Assembly: GCF_900105395.1 (NCBI RefSeq)
Contig: NZ_LT629775.1
Location: 1,364,001 to 1,428,000, forward strand
Length of the DNA stretch: 64,000 nucleotides
Origin: Streptomyces sp. TLI_053
Lineage (GTDB): Bacteria > Actinomycetota > Actinomycetes > Streptomycetales > Streptomycetaceae
Direction: 5' to 3'
Every line of letters begins with the position of its first letter. The stretch's first letter is position 1. The notes under the pieces are model-generated. The model made no database searches and was not told the origin of the DNA. It saw only the letters and a program-made list of their open reading frames with translations. The position numbers and the translations under genes are program-made. Shown here piece by piece: positions 41,254 to 50,013 of the stretch.

Positions 41254-43428
41254 CTACCGGGCGGCGGCCGGTGCCGGGGCGTACCCGGCCGGACGAGTGG
41301 TGAACGTGCCCCGGCCCTGGGTACGGCTGCGCAGGGCGGTGGCGTAGCCGAACAGCTCGGCCAGCGGCACGACCGCCGTCACCGAAGCCGTCGCACCGTG
41401 CGGGTCCGAACCCTGGACCCGCCCCCGGCGGGCGGCGAGGTCACCGAGGACGCCGCCCACCGCCTCCTGCGGCACCGTCACCGTCACCTCGACGACCGGC
41501 TCCAGCAGCACCACCCGGCAGGCGCGCAGCGCGTCGCGGAGCGCCGTCCGCCCGGCGGTGCGGAAGGCGAGGTCCGAGGAGTCCTTGGTGTGGGTGGCCC
41601 CGTCGGTCAGGGTGACCCGCAGGCCGGTGACCGGGTGGCCGCCCAACGGGCCCTCGGCGAGCGCGTCCCGGCAGCCCGCCTCGACCGCCTGGACGTACTC
41701 CTTCGGTACCCGCCCGCCGGTCACGGTGGACGCGAACACGAAGCCCCCGCCCTCCTGCGCGCCGACCGGCCCGTCCAGCGGCGCCACGTCGATCACGACC
41801 TGGGCGAACTGGCCGGCGCCGCCGTCCTGCTTGACGTGACGGTGGACGTGACCGGTGACTCCGCGTTCGACCGTCTCCCGAAGGGCGACCTGCGGGCGGC
41901 CGACGGTCACCTCCAGACCGTTGTGATCACGGCGGATCTTCTCCACCGCCACCTCCAGGTGCAGTTCACCCAGGCCCGAGAGCACCCGCTGCCCGGTCTC
42001 CGGATCGGTCCGGACGACCAGCGACGGGTCCTCCTCCGCCAGCCGGGCCAGCGCGACCGCCAGCCGGTCGGTGTCCACCGAGCGCCGCGCCTCGACCGCG
42101 ACCGTCACCACCGGCTCGGCGGTGACGGGCGGTTCGAGGACCAGCGGCGCGCCGGGCGCGCACAACGTGGCGCCCGTGCGCGCGGCCTTGACCCCGATCA
42201 CCGCGACGATGTCCCCGGCGACCGCCGAGTCCGTCTCGGTGTGGCTGTCGGCCTGCACCCGCAGGATCCGGGCGATCCGTTCGGTACGACCGGTCGTGGC
42301 GTCCAGCACGGTGTCCCCCTTACGCAGCGTTCCGGTGTAGAGGCGCAGATAGGTCAGTCGGCCGGAGGCGGTGACGTTCACCTTGAACACCAGCGCGGTG
42401 AGCGGACCGGCGGGATCGGCGGCCCGCTCCACCTCCGCGCCCTCCGCGCCCTCGGCACCCTCCGCACTCTCCGCACTCTCCGCACCCACGGAGGATCCGC
42501 GCACCGCGGGGACGTCCAGCGGTGAGGGCAGGTAGGCCGTGACGGCTGCCAGCAGCGGTTCGACACCTCGGTTGCGGTAGGCCGATCCGCACAGCACGAC
42601 CACGGCCTCTCCGCTACGGGTGAAGTCCCGCAGCGCGGCGGCCAGGGTCGCGGTGGAGAGTGCAGAGTGCTCGTAGTACTCCTCCAGTGCGGCCGGATGG
42701 AGCCCAGCCACGGCCTCGTCCAGCCGTCGGCGCCGGTGCTCGGCCTCGGCCCGGAGCTCCTCCGGCACCGGCACTTCCCGCAGGCCGTCCCGTCCTGGGC
42801 CGTCGTCCCAGGTCAGAGCACGCATTGTCAGCAGGTCGACGACGCCGATGAAGTCGCCCTCCCGCCCGACGGGCAGTTGGACGGCGAGCGGGACCGGGTG
42901 CAGCCGTTCCCGGATCGAGGCGACGGCCGCGTCGAGATCGGCTCCGGCCCGGTCCATCTTGTTGACGAAGGCGATCCGGGGCACGCCGTGCCGGTCGGCC
43001 TGGCGCCAGACGCTCTCGCTCTGCGGCTCCACCCCGGCGACGGCGTCGAACACCGCGACCGCTCCGTCCAGCACCCGCAGCGAGCGTTCGACCTCGTCGG
43101 CGAAGTCGACGTGTCCGGGGGTGTCGATGAGGTTGATCCGGTGGCCGTCCCAGAGGCAGCTGACGGCGGCGGCGAAAATGGTGATGCCGCGTTCGCGCTC
43201 CTGCGGGTGGCAGTCGGTGACGGTGGTCCCGTCGTGGACCTCGCCGCGCTTGTGGGTCTCGCCGGCCAGGAAGAGGATCCGCTCGGTGACGGTGGTCTTG
43301 CCCGCGTCCACGTGGGCCAGGATGCCCAGGTTGCGGACGGTGTTGATGCCGGCCAGGACGGCGGCGGCAGCAGCGGTGCTGGTGGTGGTGGTGACGGCGG
43401 TGTGCGTACGGCGGACGTCGGTGCGCAT
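41254..43428 (-). CDS. elongation factor G paralogue
   Basis: 724 aa. The ATG at 43428 gives a ~20-residue Thr/Ala extension before the GTPase domain: G1 AHVDAGKTT (38-46), switch RERGITI, G3 DTPGH (102-106), G4 NKMD (156-159). Domains II-V follow, including domain [17 protein letters not shown] and a TetM/EF-G-like C-terminus. An Ala/Glu/Ser-rich insertion ([15 protein letters not shown]) lies between the GTPase domain and domain II. It is not beside rpsL/rpsG/tuf, so it is the second, non-essential EF-G found in streptomycetes rather than the housekeeping one. It may act in ribosome recycling, stress or antibiotic tolerance. It is monocistronic. Confidence 0.9.
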   Translation of the reverse strand: MRTDVRRTHTAVTTTTSTAAAAAVLAGINTVRNLGILAHVDAGKTTVTERILFLAGETHKRGEVHDGTTVTDCHPQERERGITIFAAAVSCLWDGHRINLIDTPGHVDFADEVERSLRVLDGAVAVFDAVAGVEPQSESVWRQADRHGVPRIAFVNKMDRAGADLDAAVASIRERLHPVPLAVQLPVGREGDFIGVVDLLTMRALTWDDGPGRDGLREVPVPEELRAEAEHRRRRLDEAVAGLHPAALEEYYEHSALSTATLAAALRDFTRSGEAVVVLCGSAYRNRGVEPLLAAVTAYLPSPLDVPAVRGSSVGAESAESAEGAEGAEGAEVERAADPAGPLTALVFKVNVTASGRLTYLRLYTGTLRKGDTVLDATTGRTERIARILRVQADSHTETDSAVAGDIVAVIGVKAARTGATLCAPGAPLVLEPPVTAEPVVTVAVEARRSVDTDRLAVALARLAEEDPSLVVRTDPETGQRVLSGLGELHLEVAVEKIRRDHNGLEVTVGRPQVALRETVERGVTGHVHRHVKQDGGAGQFAQVVIDVAPLDGPVGAQEGGGFVFASTVTGGRVPKEYVQAVEAGCRDALAEGPLGGHPVTGLRVTLTDGATHTKDSSDLAFRTAGRTALRDALRACRVVLLEPVVEVTVTVPQEAVGGVLGDLAARRGRVQGSDPHGATASVTAVVPLAELFGYATALRSRTQGRGTFTTRPAGYAPAPAAAR

Positions 43429-44105
43429 GGCCCGGTGCCTTTCGAGGTGGAACGAGGTGCTGGGGGCAGCGCGATTGCGGCGACGACGTACCCGGCCGGG
43501 CCGGCCCGCCCCGTCCGGTCCACCCCACGAACCCACCCCCGCCCCTCCCAGCCCGGCCCGGCCCGGCCCGGCCCGGCCCGGCCCGGTCACCACGATCAAC
43601 ATGATCGATCTGATCGACGTGATCGACACGGGGACGGCGGTGGTCGAGCACCCGATGACGGCACCCGGGGCACCCGGGGGCCTGGGAACCCACAGGCAGA
43701 AGAAGAAGAAGAAGGAGGAGAGCAGCAGAGCCGGAAGGGCGGCGGACGACCGGAGGAGTGACCCGAGGTCAGCGGTGCGTCGCGCGGATCCGGTGCCGGC
43801 CGCGCAGCGGGCACCGGAGGAACGAGGACACCAGGATCACCTCGAACCGGGACGAGGGGACGACGGCAGCGGTGCGGTGTCGCACGACCGATCCTCCCTC
43901 GGCTCATCACGGCGCGCGCACCGCCACCGGAACCACGGCGGTGCGTCTCTGGCTGCCGAGTGTAGGGAGCGGACCGCCTCCGGGTCACGTGGTTTTCCCG
44001 TTCCCCCCTCGCGCCGGCCCTCGGCGCACCGGCCTTGTGACGAAAGTGTCCTGATCGTGCAACAGCACCGCGTACGCACCGACCGGGGCGCCTAGGCTCC
44101 GCCGC
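43429..44105. other. 677-bp gene-free divergent spacer with simple repeats
   Basis: No gene with coding bias. 43551-43585 is a pentanucleotide run (GCCCG x7). GATC occurs at 43594, 43603, 43612 and 43621 in exact 9-bp phase, with an extra one at 43607. 43696-43725 is a purine run (GAAGAAG type). A TAGGCT box (44093-44098) ends seven bases before the GNAT ATG, suggesting a leaderless start. Confidence 0.65.
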
Positions 44106-44891
44106 ATGAGTCTCTCAACTGCCGACGTCGTCGCCGCCGGTGCGGCCTGGGTGTGGAAACCGGACGACGCCGAGGTGGTCGAGACCGCCGAGTACACGAT
44201 CCTGCGACTGCCCGAGCATGTCGCCTTCGACCTCTCGGTGGTCTCCTTCACCCCGGCCGGTCCACTCCCGACGGCCGTCGAAGCGGTCCTCGACCGGGCC
44301 CGCGCCTTCGGGCCGCCGATCCTGGACTGGCAGGTGCCGGTCGGCTCCCCCGCCGGCCTGGCCGCCGAACTCGCCTCGCGGGGAGGGCGGGTGAAGCTCG
44401 GCCTGGAACTTCTGGCCGCGGACCTGAGTGGGGGCGCGCCCCCACTGCGGCCGCCGACGGTGGACATCTCGCTCCGCTGGGCGACGGACCCGGCGACAGC
44501 GCGGGACGCGGCGGCGATCGAGGTCACCGGGTTCGGCGGCGCGCTCCCGCCCGAGCAGCGGATCGAAGCGACCGCGGCGAGGGTCGCGAAGGCCTTCCCG
44601 GCCGGCGAGGGCGGCACGGTCGTCGCCCATGTGGACGGTGAACCGGCCGGCTGCGGCGGCGTGTCGATCGTGGACGGGGTCGCACGGCTGACGGGCGGCG
44701 TGGTCGCGCCGCCGTGGCGGGGCCGGGGCGTGTACCGGGCATTGCTCGCCGCCCGGCTCTCCTACGCGGCGACGCACGGGGCGACCATGGCCCTGGTCAA
44801 GGCCAACAGCACCACGTCCGGCCCGATCCTGCGCAGAAGCGGCTTCACCGCCTTCGGGCCGGAACCGGTCTACGCCGTCCCCCTGCACTGA
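44106..44891 (+). CDS. GNAT-family acetyltransferase
   Basis: 261 aa. The C-terminal half (~125-255) has the acetyl-CoA-binding motif APPWRGRGVYRALLAARL (R/Q-x-x-G-x-G/A), preceded by strands VVAHVDGEPAGCGGVSI and followed by NSTTSGPILRRSGF. The N-terminal half is a degenerate GNAT-like domain without the motif, so this is a tandem-GNAT protein. Substrate unknown. It is probably translated from a leaderless mRNA. Confidence 0.87.
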   Translation: MSLSTADVVAAGAAWVWKPDDAEVVETAEYTILRLPEHVAFDLSVVSFTPAGPLPTAVEAVLDRARAFGPPILDWQVPVGSPAGLAAELASRGGRVKLGLELLAADLSGGAPPLRPPTVDISLRWATDPATARDAAAIEVTGFGGALPPEQRIEATAARVAKAFPAGEGGTVVAHVDGEPAGCGGVSIVDGVARLTGGVVAPPWRGRGVYRALLAARLSYAATHGATMALVKANSTTSGPILRRSGFTAFGPEPVYAVPLH

Positions 44892-44926
44892 GACCCCGCA
44901 GCGCAGCACCGTCCCCGAACCCCTGC

Positions 44927-44958
44927 GGACGGACCCGCCCCCGGACGGACCCGCCCCC
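44927..44958. repeat. 16-bp direct tandem repeat, two copies
   Basis: GGACGGACCCGCCCCC is present twice in direct succession in the 181-bp gap after the GNAT gene. No gene is seen in that gap. Confidence 0.85.
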
Positions 44959-45072
44959 GGAAGGAACCGTCCCGCTCCTCCCGCACGTCGAAGGGCGTGT
45001 GCGTACGCACCGGCCGCCCACCGCAGCCGTGCGGAGTCGTCGGTGTCGGAGGAATCCGGGGAGGCTCTCCAG

Positions 45073-45384
45073 GTGTTGATCCCACTCGTCCTGCTGGTCG
45101 CCGGTGTCGGCCTGGTCCTCGTGGGCGCCGACAAGCTGAACGGCGCCGAACCCACCTGCTACGGCCGGCCCATGTCACCCGGCGAGATCTGCCACGTCCA
45201 GGTGAAGGGCTCGTTCGGTGAGGGCATGCCGGAACCTCACGACACCACCTACCAGGAGCAGTTGGACAGCATGACCAGCGGTGGCTGGACGGCGATCGGC
45301 TTCGGAGTCGTCCTGCTGGCACTCGCGGCCGTGATCATGATCTCCTGGACCGTCGCCGCCGCCCGGCGGGACCGGGAGTACTGA
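45073..45384 (+). CDS. small two-helix membrane protein
   Basis: 103 aa from the GTG at 45073, chosen because GGGGAGG lies 9 nt upstream (a GTG at 45043 would add ten residues without a site). Helix 1 is LIPLVLLVAGVGLVLVG. An exterior loop contains a Cys pair and the conserved-looking CYGRPMSPGEIC. Helix 2 is AIGFGVVLLALAAVIMI. It belongs to a common streptomycete group of unknown function with the MSPGD/E-x-C motif. Confidence 0.7.
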   Translation: MLIPLVLLVAGVGLVLVGADKLNGAEPTCYGRPMSPGEICHVQVKGSFGEGMPEPHDTTYQEQLDSMTSGGWTAIGFGVVLLALAAVIMISWTVAAARRDREY

Positions 45385-45477
45385 GGCGCGACGCACTCCG
45401 TCCTCACCCTCCACCCGCCAGGCCCGCGCCGCACCCCACCGCATCGCCCAGGCCGAATCCCACCGGCCGCATCGCGC

Positions 45478-45521
45478 CCGGCCGCTCCTCCGGGGACATC
45501 ACTCCCCGCAGGAGCGGCCGG
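45478..45521. terminator. bidirectional hairpin terminator
   Basis: An 18-bp stem with one mismatch (45478-45495 and 45504-45521) and loop ACATCACT, between converging genes. Confidence 0.8.
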
Positions 45522-45550
45522 ACCGACCAGACCGGACCGGTCCGCGCCCG

Positions 45551-46450
45551 TCAGCCCTTGGCGGCCGCGTACGCGGTCTCGGCGGAGAAGCCCCAGCCCG
45601 GGGCTTCGTCCCAGGGCACCAGCAGTTCGTCGTCCGTGGCGTAGACGTACCCGGCGCCCCGGGTGAACGCGGCGTCGAGGGCGGTGCGCATCGCGGCCCG
45701 GTCCGGGGTGTCGTACACCAGGTGCCAGAAGGCCGTGCCGCTGGCGTCGAGGGTCGCGCCGGAGTAGTAGCCCGCCGTGGGGTTGAAGACGTTGCCGCCC
45801 AGCCAGGCGCCGGTGTAGTCGTCGTAGTCGCCCTCGAAGGTCACGAAGACGTCGGCCGTACGGTGACCGGGTTCGAGGTAGCAGTCGGCGACGGCGGTTC
45901 CCGGGTTGTTCACCACCAGGTCCTGGGCCTGCGGGGCGACGGCGTAGACGGTCTCCTGGACGTAGCGGCGCAGGTCCGCGTAGTAGTCGCGGGCACTGTC
46001 GCCAGGGCCGCAGTCGCGCCCGGTCTGGTCGAAGAAGATGCCGTCGACGTGCAGCCGGTGGTCGGCCGTCCTCAGGTAGTTGTCGACGACCGCGCGGACG
46101 GCGGACTGCGGGAGCGAACCGTGGCCCGTGTCGACGTAGCCCAGCACCCGGGTGGCGGTGCCGTGCGCGGTGACCCCGGCACGCAGCGCGTCGGCCTGCG
46201 CCTGCCAGGCCGCGTCGAAGGGGGCGTAGCCGTTGGACGGGTTGAGGACGACGATCGACGGTGCCGGGCGGGCGCCCGCCGCGGCGACCAGCATGGCCTC
46301 GCCGGGCAGGACGTAGGCCGGCACGGCGACCTCCAGACCGTGGGGTCTTTCGGTGGTCGCCGCGTCGGCCCCGCCGGGGGACGCCAGCGCGGCCGCGGTG
46401 AGCGCCACGCCGGCCAGCAGGACGGGCAGGGTCTTGGTGAACGAACGCAT
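45551..46450 (-). CDS. secreted spherulation-specific family 4 protein
   Basis: 299 aa; the ATG at 46450 has AAGGGA upstream and opens a signal peptide (LPVLLAGVALTAAALASPGGADA). The mature part has VAVPAYVLPGEA, SIVVLNPSNGYAP, VLGYVDTGHGS and HVDGIFFDQTG, the conserved blocks of the spherulin-4 family, a TIM-barrel fold related to glycoside hydrolases. The acidic residues of the family are kept (YVDT, GIFFD). It probably acts on extracellular polysaccharide. It follows the DMT exporter gene by ~196 bp on the same strand but has its own site. Confidence 0.85.
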   Translation of the reverse strand: MRSFTKTLPVLLAGVALTAAALASPGGADAATTERPHGLEVAVPAYVLPGEAMLVAAAGARPAPSIVVLNPSNGYAPFDAAWQAQADALRAGVTAHGTATRVLGYVDTGHGSLPQSAVRAVVDNYLRTADHRLHVDGIFFDQTGRDCGPGDSARDYYADLRRYVQETVYAVAPQAQDLVVNNPGTAVADCYLEPGHRTADVFVTFEGDYDDYTGAWLGGNVFNPTAGYYSGATLDASGTAFWHLVYDTPDRAAMRTALDAAFTRGAGYVYATDDELLVPWDEAPGWGFSAETAYAAAKG

Positions 46451-46646
46451 CGGGTCCCTTGCTCGCAGAAGACAGGAAAGCCGGAGAGGGCTCCCCCGCG
46501 GCGCCCGGGCACGGTCGGTCCAGCCCCTCGCGCCCCGTCCCCTCCACCCGCCCCGGCCGGGTCGGGCGCTCCCATTCCTACCGGTCCGATCCGCCCCTGG
46601 TGGCCAACTTTCGGTGAACGCAAGGAAGTTCGAGCAAGCACCGACG

Positions 46647-47702
46647 TCACTCGGAATCTCTCCGAGCACTCCTGCCCCATCCGTCCCCAGCGCCACTGCC
46701 CCCACCGGCGCCGCTCCCAGCCCCTCCGGCGCCCCCTCCGACCGCCCTTCCGACCACGCCCGCCGCCACGCCACGCCCGGACGGGCCGCCTCCGAGGCCG
46801 GCCTCCGAATCACCCCCTGAACCACCCCCTGAACCACGCCCCCGACCACCCCCCGAACCGGGCCGCGGGCGGCCGAGCGCGACCCCCGCCAGGACCAGCA
46901 GCAGCCCGGCGACCTGCGGCGGGCCGAGCCCCTCGCCCGCCACCACGGTGCCGAGCAGCACGCCGGTCAGCGGATTGAGCAGCCCCAGCAGCCCGACCGT
47001 GCCCGCCGGCAGCCGGCGCAGGCCCGCGAACCAGGCGGCGAAGGCCAGCGCGGTCGCCACCACCGCGACATAGCCGAAGGCCGCCGACTCCCGCCCGGTG
47101 GGCACCACGGGCGGGCCCTCGACCAACACGGCCAGGGGCAGCAGGACCAGTCCGCCCGCCAGCAGTTGCCAGGCGGTGGTGGCGAGGACGTCCGCCCCCT
47201 CCCGCCAGCGGGCGGCGAGGACGTAACCGAGCGAGGAGACCAGCATCGCCGCCGCCGAGGCGGCCAGGCCCGGCAGGCTGACCGGTTCGCTCCTGGCCAG
47301 CAGCATCAGCCCGACGCCGGCCAGGCCGACCAGGGCTCCGAGCAGGTGCGCCCGGGCGGGGCGGGCGGCGGTCAGCACCCAGGCCAGGAGCAGCATCGCG
47401 AGCGGCGAGGCCGCCATCACGGTGGAGGCGACGCTGGTGGCCAGGGACTGCGAGGCGACGTAGAGCAGGACGAAGAATCCCGCCGTGTTGAGCAGCCCGA
47501 GGACGGCCGTGCGCCACCACCAGGCTCCCCGCGGCCGACGCGGGCGCAGCGCGAACAGGAGCAGTCCGGCGGGCAGGGCCCGCAGGGCGGCCCCCCAGAG
47601 CGGGCGGTCCGCCGGGAGGAACTCGCGGGTGACGTAGTAGTTCGCGCCCCACGCCACCGGCGCGACGGCGGTCAGCAGCACCCATCGAAAACTTGCTTCC
47701 AT
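46647..47702 (-). CDS. EamA/DMT-superfamily exporter with Gly-rich tail
   Basis: 351 aa: ten hydrophobic segments (WVLLTAVAPVAWGANYYVTR, RALPAGLLLFAL, WWWRTAVLGLLNTAGFF and so on) with two EamA repeats, then an ~70-residue Gly/Ser/Ala/Arg tail (GSGGGRGRGSGGGSGGDSEA) absent from its paralogue at 35784-36731. The ATG at 47702 lies seven bases after a TATATT -10 box on the minus strand and within a CTTCCATGGAAG palindrome, so the mRNA is probably leaderless and repressor-controlled. It is divergent from its MarR regulator. Confidence 0.88.
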   Translation of the reverse strand: MEASFRWVLLTAVAPVAWGANYYVTREFLPADRPLWGAALRALPAGLLLFALRPRRPRGAWWWRTAVLGLLNTAGFFVLLYVASQSLATSVASTVMAASPLAMLLLAWVLTAARPARAHLLGALVGLAGVGLMLLARSEPVSLPGLAASAAAMLVSSLGYVLAARWREGADVLATTAWQLLAGGLVLLPLAVLVEGPPVVPTGRESAAFGYVAVVATALAFAAWFAGLRRLPAGTVGLLGLLNPLTGVLLGTVVAGEGLGPPQVAGLLLVLAGVALGRPRPGSGGGRGRGSGGGSGGDSEAGLGGGPSGRGVAAGVVGRAVGGGAGGAGSGAGGGSGAGDGWGRSARRDSE

Positions 47703-47743
47703 GGAAGCCAATATACCTTCCATGGAAGCTATAGCGTTAGGAT
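47696..47743. promoter_or_regulatory. paired MarR operators and divergent leaderless promoters
   Basis: CTTCCATGGAAG, a perfect 12-bp palindrome, occurs at 47696-47707 and again at 47717-47728, 21 bp apart. The first copy contains the exporter start codon. Between them lies AATATA (47710-47715), the minus-strand TATATT -10 box. TAGGAT (47738-47743) ends six bases before the MarR ATG. Confidence 0.8.
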
Positions 47744-47749
47744 GGAGCC

Positions 47750-48421
47750 ATGGCACCCACGCCCACCGACTCCGACCACGGCCCCAGCACCCCTGCGGCC
47801 ACCGGTCCCGCGGCCACCATCCCCTCGGGCGCCCCCGCGCACACCGGCCGCGCGGCCTCCGACCGTGCAGGCCAGGACCGTACGGCCCGGGACCGTACGG
47901 CCCCCGACCATGTGGCCACCATCCAGGCCGAGTGGCGCCGGGAGCGTCCCGACCTGGACGTCTCCCCGCAGGCGGTGATCGGACGCCTGCACCGGCTGTC
48001 CGGCCGGCTGACCGAGGAACTCTGCCTGGTCTACGGCCGCTACGGCCTCGGCGAGGGCGAGTTCGACGTGCTCGCCGCACTCCGCCGGGCGGGCGCACCG
48101 TTCGAACGGGCACCCGGGGAGCTCGCCGCCCGCACCATGGTCACCACCGGCGCCATGACCAAGCGCATCGACCGGCTGGAACGGGCCGGTCTGGTCACCC
48201 GCCGCCGCAGCGAGGCGGACGGCCGGGGCCGCGTGGTGGCACTCACCGAGGCCGGCCGACGGCTGTTCGACGAGGCCTTCACGGCACACATGCGCAACGA
48301 GCACCGCCTGCTGAGCGTCCTCACCCCCGAAGAGGCGGCCGCCCTGGAGACCCTCCTGACCGCTTGGCAGCGCCGGCTCGACCACCCCGAACCGCCCCCG
48401 GCCGGACACCCGGAGCCCTGA
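47750..48421 (+). CDS. MarR-family regulator of the divergent DMT exporter
   Basis: 223 aa. An Ala/Pro/Thr-rich N-terminal extension (~55 aa, containing ARDRTAPDHVATIQAEW) precedes a MarR domain closely related to the regulator at 35176-35682: RRERPDLDVSPQAVIGRLHR, TTGAMTKRIDRLERAGLVTR, wing SEADGRGRVVALTEAG. It starts six bases after TAGGAT (leaderless). It should bind the CTTCCATGGAAG pair to repress itself and the exporter. Confidence 0.88.
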   Translation: MAPTPTDSDHGPSTPAATGPAATIPSGAPAHTGRAASDRAGQDRTARDRTAPDHVATIQAEWRRERPDLDVSPQAVIGRLHRLSGRLTEELCLVYGRYGLGEGEFDVLAALRRAGAPFERAPGELAARTMVTTGAMTKRIDRLERAGLVTRRRSEADGRGRVVALTEAGRRLFDEAFTAHMRNEHRLLSVLTPEEAAALETLLTAWQRRLDHPEPPPAGHPEP

Positions 48422-48666
48422 CCCGGCGTCCCGGCGGCCCGGCGTCCCTGCGGTCATCGGGCCCCCGGGACCGCCGACAGGGCCGAGGGTGCCGGGCCCC
48501 CGCCGCTGGGCGGCCGCCCGGGAACGTGTGCGGACCGCCGTGCCGCCCCGGGACGGTGCCCGACAGGTGAGAGCAGGCCGCATCGCCGGTCCGCTGCCGC
48601 AAAATGCCCGCGAACCGTCGGGCACACGTTCTAGGCTGCCTTCCACCCCTGGAGCGAGGAGGCACC

Positions 48667-48921
48667 TTGACGGTCGAGCACTTCACGCTGATCTGCGACA
48701 ACGTGCCCAACGACGTGGTTCTGACCGACTTCGGACCCCGGGTGATCGAGGTCGTGAAGGTGCTCCGCCGGCGCACGGAGCTCGGCCTGTGGCAGAGCAG
48801 GTCGCTCCTGGACCGTCTTCCGGCGACCGTCCTCGAGGACGTGTCGCAGGAGAGGGCCGAAGCCACGGTCCGTGAACTCCTCGCCGTGGGGGCCAAGGCC
48901 GAAGTACGGGAACAGAGATAG
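48667..48921 (+). CDS. L7/L12 C-terminal-domain-like small protein, TTG start
   Basis: 84 aa from the TTG at 48667, which has GAGGAGG five bases upstream; the only ATG in frame lies 63 bp earlier without a site. DFGPRVIEVVKVLRRRTELG..QSRSLLDRLPATV..DVSQERAEATVRELLAVGAKAEV follows the ribosomal L7/L12 C-terminal domain, but the dimerising N-terminal domain is missing. Such stand-alone domains may bind translation factors. TAGGCT at 48633-48638 is a likely -10 box. The upstream gap 48422-48632 has no gene. Confidence 0.75.
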   Translation: MTVEHFTLICDNVPNDVVLTDFGPRVIEVVKVLRRRTELGLWQSRSLLDRLPATVLEDVSQERAEATVRELLAVGAKAEVREQR

Positions 48922-49031
48922 CCGCCGAACGCATGCGTGGCGGAGCCGAAGGGGAGGGAGCGGCTGTGAACGAGCCTCGTCACCTCGGCGCTCCGCCGCC
49001 CTCATCACCCCGACGACTCAAGGGCGGGTAC

Positions 49032-49847
49032 ATGTCCGAGTTCTCCGTGCGGGACTTCTACGACCGGTTGGCCGGTGACTACCACCTGATGTTCCGGGAC
49101 TGGGACGCGAGCGTGGCGCACCAGGCCGGGGTGCTGGGCGAGTTGGTCCGCCAGGGTCTCGGGCCCGGGCCGCAGCGGGTGCTCGACTGCTCGTGCGGGA
49201 TCGGTACCCAGGCGATCGGGCTGGCCGCGGCCGGGCATCGGGTGGTCGGCGGCGACCTCAGTCCGGTCGCCGCCGCCCGCGCCTCGGCCGAGGCGGCGGC
49301 CCGGGGCGGCCGGGTTCCGGCCGTTGCGGCGGACATGCGCCGACTGCCCTTCGCGGACCGGGCCTTCGACGCGATCGTCTGCGCGGACAACTCGCTGCCG
49401 CACCTGCTCTCCGGCGAGGACGTCCGGACGGCGCTCCTCGGCATGGGGCGGGTCCTCCGGGAGGACGGACTGCTGATGGTCACCGTCCGGGACTACGACG
49501 AGGCCCGGCGGGCCTGACCCACCACGACGCCTCCGCAGGTCTCGGGGACGAGTGCGGGAAAGGTGATCACCTTCCAGCTCTGGCACTGGCACGAGGACGG
49601 TGAGCGCTACGACCTGGAGCACTTCCAGCTCGTTCCCGCGGGAGGCACCTGGGACGTCCGGGTCCGCCGGACCACCTACTGGGCGCTGACGCGCTCGCAG
49701 TTGACGGAGTTCGTGGCCGGGGCCGGTTTCACCGACATCACCTGGCACAGCCCGGAGTCCAGCGGCTACTACCAACCGGTACTCACCGCCCGGAGCGGCG
49801 GCCCGGACGGCGGTTCCGTTCCCCCCGCGCGCTTCGTGCGGCCGTGA
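49032..49847 (+). pseudogene. SAM methyltransferase interrupted by an in-frame TGA
   Basis: The frame from ATG 49032 encodes a class I methyltransferase (YDRLAGDYHLMFRDWD, VLDCSCGIGTQAIGLA, DLSPVAAARA, DNSLPHLL, LLMVTVRDYDEARRA) and stops at TGA 49515-49517. The same frame then continues to 49847 as PTTTPPQVSG..VITFQLWHWHEDGERYDLEHFQL..WALTRSQLTEFVAGAGFTDI, the expected C-terminal half of this family. One codon change (CGA to TGA would suffice) therefore separates the halves. Either it is a recent nonsense mutant or the TGA (followed by C) is read through. Codon bias is unchanged across the stop. Confidence 0.8.
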
Positions 49848-49849
49848 CC

Positions 49850-49925
49850 GGCCGAACGGACCCACGGCCGAACGGACCCACCGCCGAACCGACCCGCAGG
49901 CGAACCGAACCACGGCCGAACGACC
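49850..49925. repeat. 16-bp tandem repeat, four and a half copies
   Basis: Units of GGCCGAACGGACCCAC at 49850, 49866, 49882, 49898 and a partial unit at 49914. The first two are identical and later ones diverge. It lies in the 166-bp gap after the broken methyltransferase. Confidence 0.88.
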
Positions 49926-50013
49926 TCCTGAGCCGGCGGCCCCGGGCAGGCGGCCCCCGGCAGGCGGGGAAATCCGGATGATCCGCCCGGATCCCGCACG
50001 ATAGTGTCGTCGG

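Noticed and set aside
41254-43428. TetM/TetO-type tetracycline ribosomal protection protein
   Set aside because: The overall pattern (RERGITI, domain [11 protein letters not shown]) fits EF-G2 of streptomycetes as well or better, and no resistance context is present.
43667-44000. Small Lys-rich ORF ([10 protein letters not shown]) in the EF-G/GNAT spacer
   Set aside because: It arises from a GAAGAAG run, has no ribosome-binding site and shows no codon bias.
49515-49565. Frameshift as the cause of the split methyltransferase
   Set aside because: Both halves are in the same reading frame; only one in-frame TGA separates them.
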